Shown here in pieces: positions 33,390-42,073 of a stretch of 64,000 nt of DNA. Every line of letters starts with the position of its first letter. Positions within the stretch are counted from its first letter, which is position 1. Source of the stretch: Solitalea lacus (GTDB taxonomy: Bacteria > Bacteroidota > Bacteroidia > Sphingobacteriales > Sphingobacteriaceae); the NCBI RefSeq assembly GCF_022014595.1, contig NZ_CP091740.1, positions 930,001 through 994,000 of the forward strand, given 5' to 3'. The notes below the pieces were generated by a model. It saw nothing but the letters and a program-made list of their open reading frames with translations. It made no database searches and was not told the origin of the DNA. Both the position numbers and the translations under genes were made by a program.

Positions 33390-34127
33390 TTACAAAACTT
33401 TGCTTCGTAATACGAAATTTCGACCAAGATAAACCCTGCGAACCTGTTCGTCTTCGGCTAACTCCTCTGCTGATCCCGATTTTAGGATTGAGCCTTCAAA
33501 CAATAAATAAGCTCTGTCGGTAATAGAAAGAGTTTCCTGTACGTTGTGGTCGGTAATCAGGATGCCTATGTTTTTGGTTTTTAGTTTAGCCACAATGCTC
33601 TGAATCTCTTCAACGGCAATAGGGTCTACTCCTGCAAAAGGCTCATCTAACAAAATAAACTTAGGGTCAACTGCTAAACAACGTGCAATTTCGGTTCTTC
33701 TGCGCTCACCTCCCGATAGTAAATCACCTCTGTTTTTTCTAACTTTTTGCAAGCTGAACTCATTTAGCAAGTATTCTAATTTATCATGACGTTCTTCCTT
33801 GTTTAATTTCGTCATTTCTAAAATTGCCATGATGTTGTCTTCAACACTTAGCTTACGAAATACCGAGGCCTCCTGTGCAAGGTAGCCAATACCTTTTTGA
33901 GCCCTCTTATACATAGCGTCATAGGTGATTTCCTGGTCGTCTAGGTAAACATGTCCTTCATTAGGTTTAATAAGACCGGTAATCATATAAAACGAAGTAG
34001 TCTTCCCTGCTCCATTTGGTCCTAACAAACCGACAATTTCACCTTGTTTTACGTTAAATGAAACATGGTTTACTACTGTACGTTTTTTATATGTTTTCAC
34101 CAGATTTTCGGCGCGTAACTCAAGCAT
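33390..34127 (-). CDS. lptB: Lipopolysaccharide export ABC transporter ATPase LptB
   Basis: The 245-residue ATPase drives LPS extraction with LptFG. Walker [18 protein letters not shown], the signature [18 protein letters not shown] and Walker [20 protein letters not shown] are intact, and the [11 protein letters not shown]-like His loop ([18 protein letters not shown]) is LptB-specific. The frame opens at 34151. I choose ATG 34127 because a strong GGAGGAG ribosome site precedes it and the protein then begins [13 protein letters not shown] as in relatives. recJ lies upstream, separated by about 115 bases. Confidence 0.95.
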   Translation of the reverse strand: MLELRAENLVKTYKKRTVVNHVSFNVKQGEIVGLLGPNGAGKTTSFYMITGLIKPNEGHVYLDDQEITYDAMYKRAQKGIGYLAQEASVFRKLSVEDNIMAILEMTKLNKEERHDKLEYLLNEFSLQKVRKNRGDLLSGGERRRTEIARCLAVDPKFILLDEPFAGVDPIAVEEIQSIVAKLKTKNIGILITDHNVQETLSITDRAYLLFEGSILKSGSAEELAEDEQVRRVYLGRNFVLRSKVL

Positions 34128-34241
34128 GAACTCCTCCAAATCTCTCCCCAACGGGAAGGGTATTTTTAATACGTAATAACAATTTTAATACTTAGTTTGT
34201 CCCTATTTTTTAACTCCTGATAATTAAGGAGATGGAAAGAC

Positions 34242-35936
34242 TTACTTTATATCTTTAATACTCAATTGAATGGTTGTTTTACCATTCCATGTGTTTTCTT
34301 CAATACTATAGCAAATATCAAAAGGAATACCCTTTCGAATGCGCTGATAATGTTGTCCTAAATTAAATCCTATGCAATCAAAGCTATAGCCTTCGGATTG
34401 TTGAACGGTAAATTTTAAATGATTATTGCCCACAATTTGCGGCTCAAATTTGCACCAAACATTTTTAGTGGCAAATATCGGTTTCATATTGCCAGGCCCA
34501 AAAGGAGCAAATTGCTTAATGATGCGCATCAGTTTTGGGGTAATATCACCCAGCTTTATATATTCATCTATCTCTATTTCCTGTGAAAGTGAACGTTCTT
34601 CAATGGTTGAAGAAACAACCTCCTCAAATTTCTGGATGAAAGCATCTACATTATCCAAGCTAATGGTTAGTCCTGCAGCATATTTATGCCCGCCGAACTG
34701 CTCAAGTAGGTCGCTGCAGGCGCCGATAGCCTCATGGATGTCAAAGCCACTTACCGAACGAGCAGAGCCAGTTGCTTTACCATTGGATTCAGTAAGAATG
34801 ATGGTTGGGCGGTAATATTTTTCGATTAAGCGTGAGGCAACAATACCAATCACCCCTTTATGCCAGTTTGGAGAAAATAATACCGTAGATTTTTTGTTTT
34901 GTAGCTCGGGTGTATTTTCTATCATCGAAAGAGCCTCAACGGTGATGTTGTTGTCAAACTCTTTACGTTCGGTGTTTTTAAGATTTACAATCTGCCCTTT
35001 TTCTGTTGCCAACTCCGACGAACCCGAAATTAACAAGTGTACGGCATGCTTCGCGTCGTCAATCCGACCAGCTGCATTAATTCGCGGACCTATCTGGAAA
35101 ACAATATCAGTAATGGTTAATTCTTCTTTTTGAGCAGAAAGATCTATTAAAGCGCGTAAGCCTTCGCAAGGGTTCTCATTCAACCGCTTTAAGCCGAAAA
35201 AAGCCAATGTTCTATTTTCACCAGTTATAGGTACAATATCAGAAGCAATGCTTACGGCTACCAAGTCGAGGAAATTTTCAAGGTAGCTAAAAGGCATATG
35301 ATTCTTTTCGGCAAAGGCCTGAATCAGTTTAAAGCCAATGCCACACCCAGACAGCTCTTTGTATGGATATTCACAATCTTTTCGTTTAGGGTCCAGTACG
35401 GCAACTGCTGTAGGAATTTGCTCGCCAGGTAAGTGGTGATCACAAATAATAAAATCAATGCCTTTCTCAAGGGCATAATCAACTTTGTCAATTGATTTGA
35501 TTCCACAATCCAAAGCAATTATTAAGCTGAAGCCATGTGCATTCGCATAATCTATGCCTTGGAAGGAAATGCCATAGCCTTCTTTATAACGATCGGGAAT
35601 ATAGTAGTCGAGATGATTGTAGAATTTGCGGAAGAAGCTATATACCAATGAAACGGAAGTTGTACCGTCAACATCGTAATCGCCATAAATCAAAATTTTT
35701 TCGTTCGATTTAATGGCAGCTTCAATGCGTTCAATTGCACTCTCCATATCCTTCATTAAAAAAGGATCATGAAGATGGTTGATGTCAGGCCTGAAAAAAC
35801 ACTTGGCTTCTTCAAAAGAAGTAATGCCTTGTCGCTCCAATAACTGGGCAATAATAGGGGAAACATTCAGCTCCTGAGTTAGTAAGTCAATTACTTCATT
35901 ATTATAATCCGAATGTGTGATCCACCTTTTGTCCAT
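34242..35936 (-). CDS. recJ: Single-stranded-DNA-specific exonuclease RecJ
   Basis: The 564-residue 5'-3' exonuclease acts in recombination and mismatch repair. DHH-superfamily motifs run in order: ILIYGDYDVDGTTSVSLVYS (motif I, about residue 80), LIIALDCGIKS, FIICDHHLPGEQIPTA (DHH, about 160) and the DHHA1 signature FGGHKYAAGLTI (about 422). The C-terminal OB-type domain (about 460-560) is present. The length is typical. Not obviously in an operon with lptB. Confidence 0.95.
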   Translation of the reverse strand: MDKRWITHSDYNNEVIDLLTQELNVSPIIAQLLERQGITSFEEAKCFFRPDINHLHDPFLMKDMESAIERIEAAIKSNEKILIYGDYDVDGTTSVSLVYSFFRKFYNHLDYYIPDRYKEGYGISFQGIDYANAHGFSLIIALDCGIKSIDKVDYALEKGIDFIICDHHLPGEQIPTAVAVLDPKRKDCEYPYKELSGCGIGFKLIQAFAEKNHMPFSYLENFLDLVAVSIASDIVPITGENRTLAFFGLKRLNENPCEGLRALIDLSAQKEELTITDIVFQIGPRINAAGRIDDAKHAVHLLISGSSELATEKGQIVNLKNTERKEFDNNITVEALSMIENTPELQNKKSTVLFSPNWHKGVIGIVASRLIEKYYRPTIILTESNGKATGSARSVSGFDIHEAIGACSDLLEQFGGHKYAAGLTISLDNVDAFIQKFEEVVSSTIEERSLSQEIEIDEYIKLGDITPKLMRIIKQFAPFGPGNMKPIFATKNVWCKFEPQIVGNNHLKFTVQQSEGYSFDCIGFNLGQHYQRIRKGIPFDICYSIEENTWNGKTTIQLSIKDIK

Positions 35937-36298
35937 AATTATTTCAAGGGGGTAAAAATAAGAGTTTTTACGGAATCTATTTTTTGTCCCAGAGGCTTAA
36001 TTTATTTTACTTGGGCTTAATATGAATCATTTAGTTGATAAACAGAAGTGAGATGGTGATTTTGTGGAAAAAAAGAGAAAGTGGAAAGAAAAACTCTGAG
36101 TCTTTTTAGATGTTGGTTTCCCATGGAAATTTGTATGAAAATGCCAGGACTTGTTTAAGTTTTTGTTAACAGATTGTGGTTTTTGTTGGGTGAGTCTTAT
36201 TGTAAATAGAGTTGAGTTAACTGTACTTCTTTGGTTTTGGGTATATTTTGTGGCGAATTGAATGTAATTCAGATGTGTAAAAATTTTATCTTTGCCGC
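35937..36298. other. Divergent spacer between recJ and pheS
   Basis: The 362-bp spacer holds no convincing gene. It is T/G rich on the + strand and ends in the pheS -7 box (TATCTTTG, 36287-36294). I see no PheS-type leader peptide or T-box. Confidence 0.55.
36287..36294 (+). promoter_or_regulatory. Bacteroidota -7 box immediately before pheS
   Basis: TATCTTTG ends four bases before the ATG at 36299, which implies that pheS mRNA is leaderless or nearly so. Confidence 0.6.
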
Positions 36299-37336
36299 AT
36301 GCAATCGAAAATTGAAGGTTACATAGCGGAAATCAACGCATTTACTCCGGCCAATGCCGACGAACTAGAGCAGTTTCGGATTAAGTTTTTAGGTAGAAAA
36401 GGAATTATTGGTGATTTGTTTGAAGAATTTAAGCAAACTACCCCGGAAGAAAAGCGGGCTTTAGGTAAAGTATTAAATGAATGTAAGCAGGCGGCTGAAG
36501 CAAAAGTGCTTGAATTTAAAGAGCAGTTTGAAAATCATCAGCAACAGCAAAGTAGTATTGATTTAACCTTACCTGGGAATCCGGTGAATATTGGATCCCG
36601 TCATCCAATATCACTCGTGCGCAAAGAAATTGTTGAGATTTTTTCGCGCATTGGTTTCAATGTAGCTGAAGGACCGGAGATTGAAGACGATTGGCATAAC
36701 TTTACGGCATTGAACTTCCCTGAAGAACACCCTGCTCGCGATATGCAGGATACCTTCTTCATTCAAAAAAATACAGGTTCGGATAAGGGAGATATTGCCC
36801 TTCGTACTCATACTTCATCAGTACAGGTACGTATGATGGAAAACGGTAAACCGCCGTTTAGAGCCATTATGCCGGGACGAGTGTTCCGTAATGAAGCTAT
36901 ATCGGCCCGTGCTCACTGTATCTTCCATCAGGTAGAAGGTTTGTATATTGACGAAAACGTTTCGTTTGCGGATTTAAAGCAAACGCTTTATTATTTCGTT
37001 CAGGAACTGTACGGCAAAGGTACAGAAGTTCGTTTCCGTCCATCTTTCTTTCCTTTTACCGAGCCATCGGCAGAAATGGATGTAACCTGTATGATCTGTG
37101 GAGGTAGCGGTTGTAATGTTTGTAAATACACCGGTTGGGTTGAGATTTTAGGATGTGGTATGGTTGATCCTAATGTGTTGGAGAATTGCGGCATCGACTC
37201 GAATAAGTATACCGGTTTTGCATTTGGTATGGGTATTGAACGAATTACCATGCTGAAATATCAGATCAAAGACCTACGACTGTTTTTTGAAAACGACGTT
37301 CGTTTCCTTAAACAATTCCAATCAGAAATTATTTAA
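36299..37336 (+). CDS. pheS: Phenylalanine--tRNA ligase alpha subunit
   Basis: The 345-residue catalytic subunit of the alpha2beta2 enzyme charges tRNA-Phe. The N-terminal coiled coil (about 1-85) is followed by the class II core with RTHTSSVQVRMMENGKPP, the motif-2 segment GRVFRNEAISARAHCIFHQ and motif 3 FAFGMGIERITMLKY. MICGGSGCNVCKYTGW is typical. The beta subunit pheT is not adjacent, as is common in Bacteroidota. A TetR gene starts 12 bases downstream. Confidence 0.96.
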   Translation: MQSKIEGYIAEINAFTPANADELEQFRIKFLGRKGIIGDLFEEFKQTTPEEKRALGKVLNECKQAAEAKVLEFKEQFENHQQQQSSIDLTLPGNPVNIGSRHPISLVRKEIVEIFSRIGFNVAEGPEIEDDWHNFTALNFPEEHPARDMQDTFFIQKNTGSDKGDIALRTHTSSVQVRMMENGKPPFRAIMPGRVFRNEAISARAHCIFHQVEGLYIDENVSFADLKQTLYYFVQELYGKGTEVRFRPSFFPFTEPSAEMDVTCMICGGSGCNVCKYTGWVEILGCGMVDPNVLENCGIDSNKYTGFAFGMGIERITMLKYQIKDLRLFFENDVRFLKQFQSEII

Positions 37337-37348
37337 GGATACCTGTAG

Positions 37349-37933
37349 ATGGATGTTGATAAAATATCACTTAGTATAAAAAATGCAGCACAGCATTTAT
37401 TTCGCCGTTATGGTTACCATAAAACCAGTGTGAATGAAATTGCAGCAAAGGCTAATTTGGCAAAAGCCACCATCTATAAATATTTTGAAAGTAAGGAATT
37501 GATCCTCAATGCAATTATCATGGATTATCTTGAAAAGCATATCCAGGAAATTGCAGATAGCGTTGATCCCAAGCAGTCAAAATTAAGTGTTGAAGAAATT
37601 TCAAGCCTTATATTAAAAACCAGCCGCCTAACTTACACTGCTTGTAATGAGTTTATCGGCTGGGATTTTATTCGTGAATCGGCAAATGCACAAGCTTTTC
37701 TTAAAAATCTTTCCACAGAGATTGAAAGTCTCATAATGGATTTGGTAATGAGGGTTCGTAATGTCGAAGATAAAAGTGACCAGGCACGTCGTATTCAATT
37801 TTTAGTAACCGCCAGTAAAAGCATTGTGTTCTCCTTTGCCTTTACATCTGTTTCGGATGCTGATGTGAAAAAAAATTTCATTGCCTTCCGAAATGAAATC
37901 CTTCCTTATTTAATCAGAGGAGCTTTTGCATAA
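37349..37933 (+). CDS. TetR family transcriptional regulator
   Basis: The 194-residue regulator has a classic N-terminal TetR HTH (about 8-55: FRRYGYHKTSVNEIAAKANL and ATIYKYFESKELILNA). The C-terminal ligand-binding domain is not diagnostic. It is 12 bases downstream of pheS and probably cotranscribed with it. No efflux pump or enzyme gene sits beside it to suggest a target. Confidence 0.92.
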   Translation: MDVDKISLSIKNAAQHLFRRYGYHKTSVNEIAAKANLAKATIYKYFESKELILNAIIMDYLEKHIQEIADSVDPKQSKLSVEEISSLILKTSRLTYTACNEFIGWDFIRESANAQAFLKNLSTEIESLIMDLVMRVRNVEDKSDQARRIQFLVTASKSIVFSFAFTSVSDADVKKNFIAFRNEILPYLIRGAFA

Positions 37934-37986
37934 GTTTGTTGCATAGGTAAGTGTAATTGTTACACCATTTTTACAAATATACCGTT

Positions 37987-38016
37987 TTGGTTTTTGGTAT
38001 AAATGTTTTATTTTTG
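37987..38016 (+). promoter_or_regulatory. Consensus Bacteroidota promoter of a short transcript
   Basis: TTG (37987-37989), 19 bases, TATTTTTG (38009-38016): full match to the primary-sigma promoter. It points to a transcription start near 38023, with the terminator at 38183-38219, giving a transcript of about 195 bases. Confidence 0.78.
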
Positions 38017-38041
38017 CAGCATGAAATAAGCTCATTTCATT

Positions 38042-38152
38042 ATGAGGCGAGAATTAAAAGACTTCTCACAAGAGCTTGAACAAAAAATTGAGCTTTATAA
38101 TAAAACAAAGTGTAGCTTTTCCCGTTTCATAATTAGACTTTTCAAATTGTAA
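38042..38152 (+). CDS. Possible 36-residue basic peptide
   Basis: The frame begins at ATG 38042 and reads MRRELKDFSQELEQKIELYN, then ends RFIIRLFKL. The first two thirds could form an amphipathic helix, with a basic hydrophobic end. It lies about 20 bases after the inferred start of the short transcript, so it may be its coding part. No family is recognised, and the reading frame could be chance. Confidence 0.35.
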   Translation: MRRELKDFSQELEQKIELYNKTKCSFSRFIIRLFKL

Positions 38153-38180
38153 AGTTTCATAGATAAATTGGTTTAGGTTG

Positions 38181-38219
38181 AGCCCCGTATAGTAGAAATG
38201 CTGACGGGGTTTTCTTTTA
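38181..38219 (+). terminator. Terminator of the short transcript
   Basis: CCCCGT (38183-38188) pairs with ACGGGG (38204-38209), followed by TTTTCTTTT. Confidence 0.8.
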
Positions 38220-38301
38220 TGGTATATTCAGTTTGCCTTTAAAAGATGATTCGAGTTTTTCTTAGCTTAAACTAACAGTTTAACCACAGTCTTAAAAATT
38301 G

Positions 38302-38309
38302 TATTTTTG
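38302..38309 (+). promoter_or_regulatory. Bacteroidota -7 box immediately before rlmD
   Basis: TATTTTTG ends 8 bases before the chosen ATG (38317). The implied leader is only a few bases, so rlmD is close to leaderless. Confidence 0.55.
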
Positions 38310-38316
38310 CAGCCTG

Positions 38317-39726
38317 ATGGCAAAAAAGAAGTTTGAACCCTATATTGCAGAGGGAGTAGAAATAGTTGACATTGCACACGATGGACGTGCAATTGGTAGA
38401 CACAATGATCGGGTAATTTTTGTTGATAAAGCAGTACCTGGCGATGTAGTGGATATTAATGTAACCTACAGAAGGAGACAGTTGTTTGAGGGGAAGGTAG
38501 ATGTTTTGCATAAACCTTCTGAATATCGCGCCCAGCCTTTTTGTGAACATTTTGGTATTTGTGGTGGTTGCAAATGGCAACATTTAACCTATGAAGGTCA
38601 GTTAAAATATAAACAAAAGCAGGTTGTAGACGCCCTGGAGCGCATTGGAGGTTTAAGTACGGAAACACTTACTCCGATATTGGGTTCAGAAAAAACAGCG
38701 TATTACCGCAACAAAATGGAATTCACTTTTTCCAATAAGCGATGGCTTACGGAAGAAGATATGGACAATCGTCACAACCTGGAGCAGACCGAAGCTTTAG
38801 GCTTCCATGTTCCGCAACGTTTCGATAAGATTATTGATATTGAACATTGCTATTTGCAGCAAGATCCTTCCAACTCAATCAGAAATGCAGTAAGAAGCTA
38901 TGCCTTGGAACATAAACTCGAATTTTATGATCTTAAAGAGCATCATGGTTTTTTACGTAATCTAATCATTCGTACTGCCAGTACCGGCGAGCTGATGGTG
39001 ATTGTTGTTTTTGCCAGAAACGATGAGGATACTATTAATGGCTTGATGAATTATATTGATAACCATTTCCCTCAAATAACTTCATTGTTATATATCGTTA
39101 ATCAAAAAAGGAATGATACCATTTTTGATCAAGAAGTGATTACCTTTAAAGGTAACGATCATATTTTTGAAGAAATGGAGGGGATTAAGTTCAAAATTTC
39201 TCCTAAATCTTTCTATCAAACCAATTCGGAACAAGCCTATAATCTATATAAAATAGCACGCAATTTTGCTGATTTTAAAGGCGATGAATTGGTATACGAC
39301 TTATATACAGGCGCCGGAACTATTGCAAACTTTGTTGCCCGAAAAGTAAAACAAGTAATAGGGGTTGAGTATGTGCCAGATGCCATTGAAGACGCCAAAA
39401 TCAATTCTGCCATAAATGGAATTGATAATACTTTGTTTTATGCAGGCGACATGAAGGATGTGCTTAATGCTGAGTTTATTGCCCAGCATGGCAAGCCTGA
39501 TGTGGTAATTACCGATCCGCCAAGGGCTGGTATGCATGCTGATGTGGTTGCCCGTATTAACGAAATGGAGCCCGAAAAGATTGTGTACGTAAGTTGTAAT
39601 CCGGCCACGCAAGCTCGTGACTTAGCTTTATTAAGTGAAAAATACGAAGTTGCGAAAATTCAATCGGTTGATATGTTCCCACAAACCATTCACGTTGAGA
39701 ATGTAGTATTGCTAAAAAGAAAATAA
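38317..39726 (+). CDS. rlmD: 23S rRNA (uracil-5-)-methyltransferase RlmD
   Basis: The 469-residue TrmA/RlmD family enzyme methylates U1939-type positions of 23S rRNA. A TRAM domain (about 8-62) is followed by the iron-sulfur cysteines (CEHFGICGGCKWQH) and the SAM methyltransferase core. In the core, DLYTGAGTIANFVA, TDPPRAGMHADVV and the catalytic Cys in VYVSCNPATQARDLALL are visible. The frame opens at TTG 38299 inside the promoter; the start MAKKKFEPYIAEGVEI at 38317 is the biological one. It is the usual RumA-type length for Bacteroidota. Confidence 0.93.
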   Translation: MAKKKFEPYIAEGVEIVDIAHDGRAIGRHNDRVIFVDKAVPGDVVDINVTYRRRQLFEGKVDVLHKPSEYRAQPFCEHFGICGGCKWQHLTYEGQLKYKQKQVVDALERIGGLSTETLTPILGSEKTAYYRNKMEFTFSNKRWLTEEDMDNRHNLEQTEALGFHVPQRFDKIIDIEHCYLQQDPSNSIRNAVRSYALEHKLEFYDLKEHHGFLRNLIIRTASTGELMVIVVFARNDEDTINGLMNYIDNHFPQITSLLYIVNQKRNDTIFDQEVITFKGNDHIFEEMEGIKFKISPKSFYQTNSEQAYNLYKIARNFADFKGDELVYDLYTGAGTIANFVARKVKQVIGVEYVPDAIEDAKINSAINGIDNTLFYAGDMKDVLNAEFIAQHGKPDVVITDPPRAGMHADVVARINEMEPEKIVYVSCNPATQARDLALLSEKYEVAKIQSVDMFPQTIHVENVVLLKRK

Positions 39727-39766
39727 TGAACTACATAATGAGGGCAGACTCATTCAGAATAGTATT

Positions 39767-40138
39767 ATGCAGTTAGAAAACGAACAACAACCCCAAGGTC
39801 CGAGTCCATTAATTGGTTTGGAAAAGGATCTTAAATTATATAATGAGGCAATTAAAGAAGTAGCGCTTGATATTATTGAGGCTAAATTTTCGGATTTTCC
39901 AATTTTTGTAGCACATCAGCATGAAGTAAGTCTGGGACAAACTATCCTGAGCAGCAAAGAGCTGAAGACCTCATGGAATATTAATGCTTCAACGCTTGAA
40001 GAGTTTACTGAGAAGAATATTATTGCAAAAGAGCGTCAGGAATATTTTGTGAACAACTACAAAGACCCTAAACAATACATGTGCTTATTTGTAGTAATTC
40101 CTGAAGGGGCTAATTTTGTTTTTTATCCGTATAAGTAA
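39767..40138 (+). CDS. Conserved hypothetical protein of Bacteroidota type
   Basis: The 123-residue soluble protein has no signal peptide or membrane segment. Visible features are a helical segment (LIGLEKDLKLYNEAIKEVAL), a strand-rich middle (FPIFVAHQHEVSLGQTIL) and a conserved-looking end (YMCLFVVIPEGANFVFYPY). I recognise this layout from Bacteroidota genomes but know no function. It sits between rlmD (about 40 bases upstream) and the phosphoribosyltransferase, and may share a transcript. Confidence 0.75.
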   Translation: MQLENEQQPQGPSPLIGLEKDLKLYNEAIKEVALDIIEAKFSDFPIFVAHQHEVSLGQTILSSKELKTSWNINASTLEEFTEKNIIAKERQEYFVNNYKDPKQYMCLFVVIPEGANFVFYPYK

Positions 40139-40191
40139 ACCTATTGGCAATTGCACTATTTACCGTTATTTTTAACTCCTAAATTTTACTC

Positions 40192-40698
40192 ATGAGTGAT
40201 AAAATAAAGATTCTCGATAAAAAACAGATACAGCAAAAAGTTGATCGTATAGCGTATCAGATTTTTGAAGATAACTTTGATGAAAAGGAGATTGTTCTTG
40301 CAGGTATCGTTCCGCGTGGGAACACTTTGGCTGCCCGTTTAAAAAAGGTTATTGAATCAATAGGAGATATAAAAGTAACATTGGTAAATATTGAGTTGGA
40401 GAAAACCAGCAGCTCGTTAAATGCCAAAACCGATCTTCCTATTGAAGAATGCGCCAATAAAGTAATTGTAGTGGTTGACGATGTGCTGAATACTGGTCGT
40501 ACATTAGTGTACGGACTAGGAATATTTCTTAATATTCCAACCAAAAAAGTGCGTACTGTAGTATTGGTTGATAGAAGTCATAAGCTTTTTCCTATACACA
40601 ATGATTTTGTAGGGCTGGAACTTTCAACGGTTGCTCAAGAACATATTGATGTGGTTTTGGGCATTGAAGGTCAGGAAGATGCCGTATACCTTGTTTAA
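40192..40698 (+). CDS. Phosphoribosyltransferase (PRT type I, PyrR-like)
   Basis: The 168-residue protein has the type I phosphoribosyltransferase fold. The PRPP-binding motif VIVVVDDVLNTGRTLVYGLG is intact near residue 95, and LAGIVPRGNTLAARL is the substrate-side loop. The layout resembles PyrR or a uracil/hypoxanthine PRT. Without the base-binding hood the substrate cannot be told. It is not next to pyr or pur genes. Confidence 0.87.
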   Translation: MSDKIKILDKKQIQQKVDRIAYQIFEDNFDEKEIVLAGIVPRGNTLAARLKKVIESIGDIKVTLVNIELEKTSSSLNAKTDLPIEECANKVIVVVDDVLNTGRTLVYGLGIFLNIPTKKVRTVVLVDRSHKLFPIHNDFVGLELSTVAQEHIDVVLGIEGQEDAVYLV

Positions 40699-40756
40699 AA
40701 TTTAAACCATAGTTTATTCTATGGGCTATGGTTTCTTTTATATCCCAATAAATTTT

Positions 40757-42001
40757 ATGAACAATTATAAATTTACCGTTACCGAGCGTTTTATGCGTTA
40801 CGTTCAGGTTGATACTCAATCTGATCCGCATTCAACAGCCGCACCTACTACCCAAAAACAGAAAAATCTAAGCCGCATTTTAGTTGAAGAGCTAAAAGCA
40901 ATGGGCATTGATGATGCTCATTTAGATGATTTCGGCTATGTATATGCAACCATTCCTGCTACGAGTGAAAAGAATGTTCCGGTTTTGTGTTTTTGTTCAC
41001 ATGTAGATACTTCGCCGGATTGTAGCGGAGCCGGAGTTAAGCCAATCATTCATAAAAATTATCAAGGACAAGATTTAGTGTTGCCTGATGATCCTTCTCA
41101 AGTTATAAAAAAAGCAGATCATCAAGATTTGGCCGAACAAATTGGCAATGATATTATTACCGCCAGTGGAACTACCCTTTTAGGAGCCGATAATAAAGCC
41201 GGTGTAGCTGAAATCATGGATGCTGCCAATTATTTTATGCAACATCCAGAAGTAAAACACGGTAAAATTCGCATTCTATTTACTCCCGACGAAGAAGTTG
41301 GTCGTGGGGTGAATAATGTGGATATGAAAAAACTGGGCGCCGATTTTGGGTACACAATGGACGGTGAGACTTTAGGTTCGCTTGAAAACGAGACCTTTTC
41401 GGCTAATGGCTTAACGTTGTTAATTCATGGTGTAAGCTCACATCCGGGTTTTGCTAAAGGCAAAATGGAAAGTGCTATTAAAATTGCTTCTGAAATTGTT
41501 GCTGCTTTGCCAAAAGGTCATCTCTCACCTGAAACTACAGAAGGTAAAGAAGGCTTTGTGCATCCGGTAGAGATCGGTGGGACTGTTGAAGAATCGAAAG
41601 TATCTTTCATTATCAGAGATCATGTGACAGCTAATTTGGCTAAACATGAAGGTGTAATTAAACAAATTGCTGATCAGGTGATTGCCAATTATCCGTTTTC
41701 AAAATATGAGATCAAGGTTACTGAGCAGTACAGAAACTTTAAAGAGGTCTTGGATCAGTATCCTCAAGTAATTGAAAATGCTTTAGAAGGAATTCGCCGT
41801 AGCGGTATGGAACCTAAATTACAAAGTATCCGAGGCGGTACCGATGGTTCTCGCTTGTCATTTATGGGATTGCCTTGTCCTAATGTTTTTGCAGGGGAGC
41901 ACGCTTTCCACTCTAAACACGAATGGGCCTCAGTGCAAGACATGCAAAAAGCCGTTGAAACCATTGTGAATATTGCCAGCGTTTGGGAAGAAAAAGCTTA
42001 A
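40757..42001 (+). CDS. pepT: Peptidase T (tripeptide aminopeptidase)
   Basis: The 414-residue M20 metallopeptidase removes N-terminal residues from tripeptides. Metal ligands are visible: SHVDTSPD (His-x-Asp), LLGADNKAGVAEI (Asp), FTPDEEVGRG (Glu-Glu) and the C-terminal HSKHEWAS His. The dimerisation/lid domain lies between, about 215-325. The frame opens at 40721, but ATG 40757 (MNNYKFTVTERFMRYVQVDT) matches PepT beginnings. It converges on recQ. Confidence 0.94.
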   Translation: MNNYKFTVTERFMRYVQVDTQSDPHSTAAPTTQKQKNLSRILVEELKAMGIDDAHLDDFGYVYATIPATSEKNVPVLCFCSHVDTSPDCSGAGVKPIIHKNYQGQDLVLPDDPSQVIKKADHQDLAEQIGNDIITASGTTLLGADNKAGVAEIMDAANYFMQHPEVKHGKIRILFTPDEEVGRGVNNVDMKKLGADFGYTMDGETLGSLENETFSANGLTLLIHGVSSHPGFAKGKMESAIKIASEIVAALPKGHLSPETTEGKEGFVHPVEIGGTVEESKVSFIIRDHVTANLAKHEGVIKQIADQVIANYPFSKYEIKVTEQYRNFKEVLDQYPQVIENALEGIRRSGMEPKLQSIRGGTDGSRLSFMGLPCPNVFAGEHAFHSKHEWASVQDMQKAVETIVNIASVWEEKA

Positions 42002-42020
42002 TTAATATAGTTTGATAATT

Positions 42021-42068
42021 GGGGAGTTTGAAGTGAATTTGCGATGATGCATCATTTTCAAATTTCCC
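42021..42068. repeat. Palindromic hairpin between convergent pepT and recQ
   Basis: A perfect 12-bp palindrome ATGATGCATCAT (42044-42055) is flanked by AATTTG/CAAATT (42036-42041 and 42059-42064), and further out by GGGGAGTTTGAA and TTCAAATTTCCC. It may stop both transcripts, but lacks a T tract. Confidence 0.5.
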
Positions 42069-42073
42069 GATTT

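Larger units (their letters stand above)
38023..38219 (+). ncRNA. Probable short transcript of about 195 bases, small RNA or small mRNA
   Basis: It is bounded by a consensus promoter and a clear terminator, in the spacer between the TetR gene and rlmD. Near its 5' end ATGAAATAAGCTCATTTCAT folds into a hairpin. A 36-codon frame (38042-38152) is inside it. Nothing matches an RNA family I know. The evidence is structural only. Confidence 0.5.
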
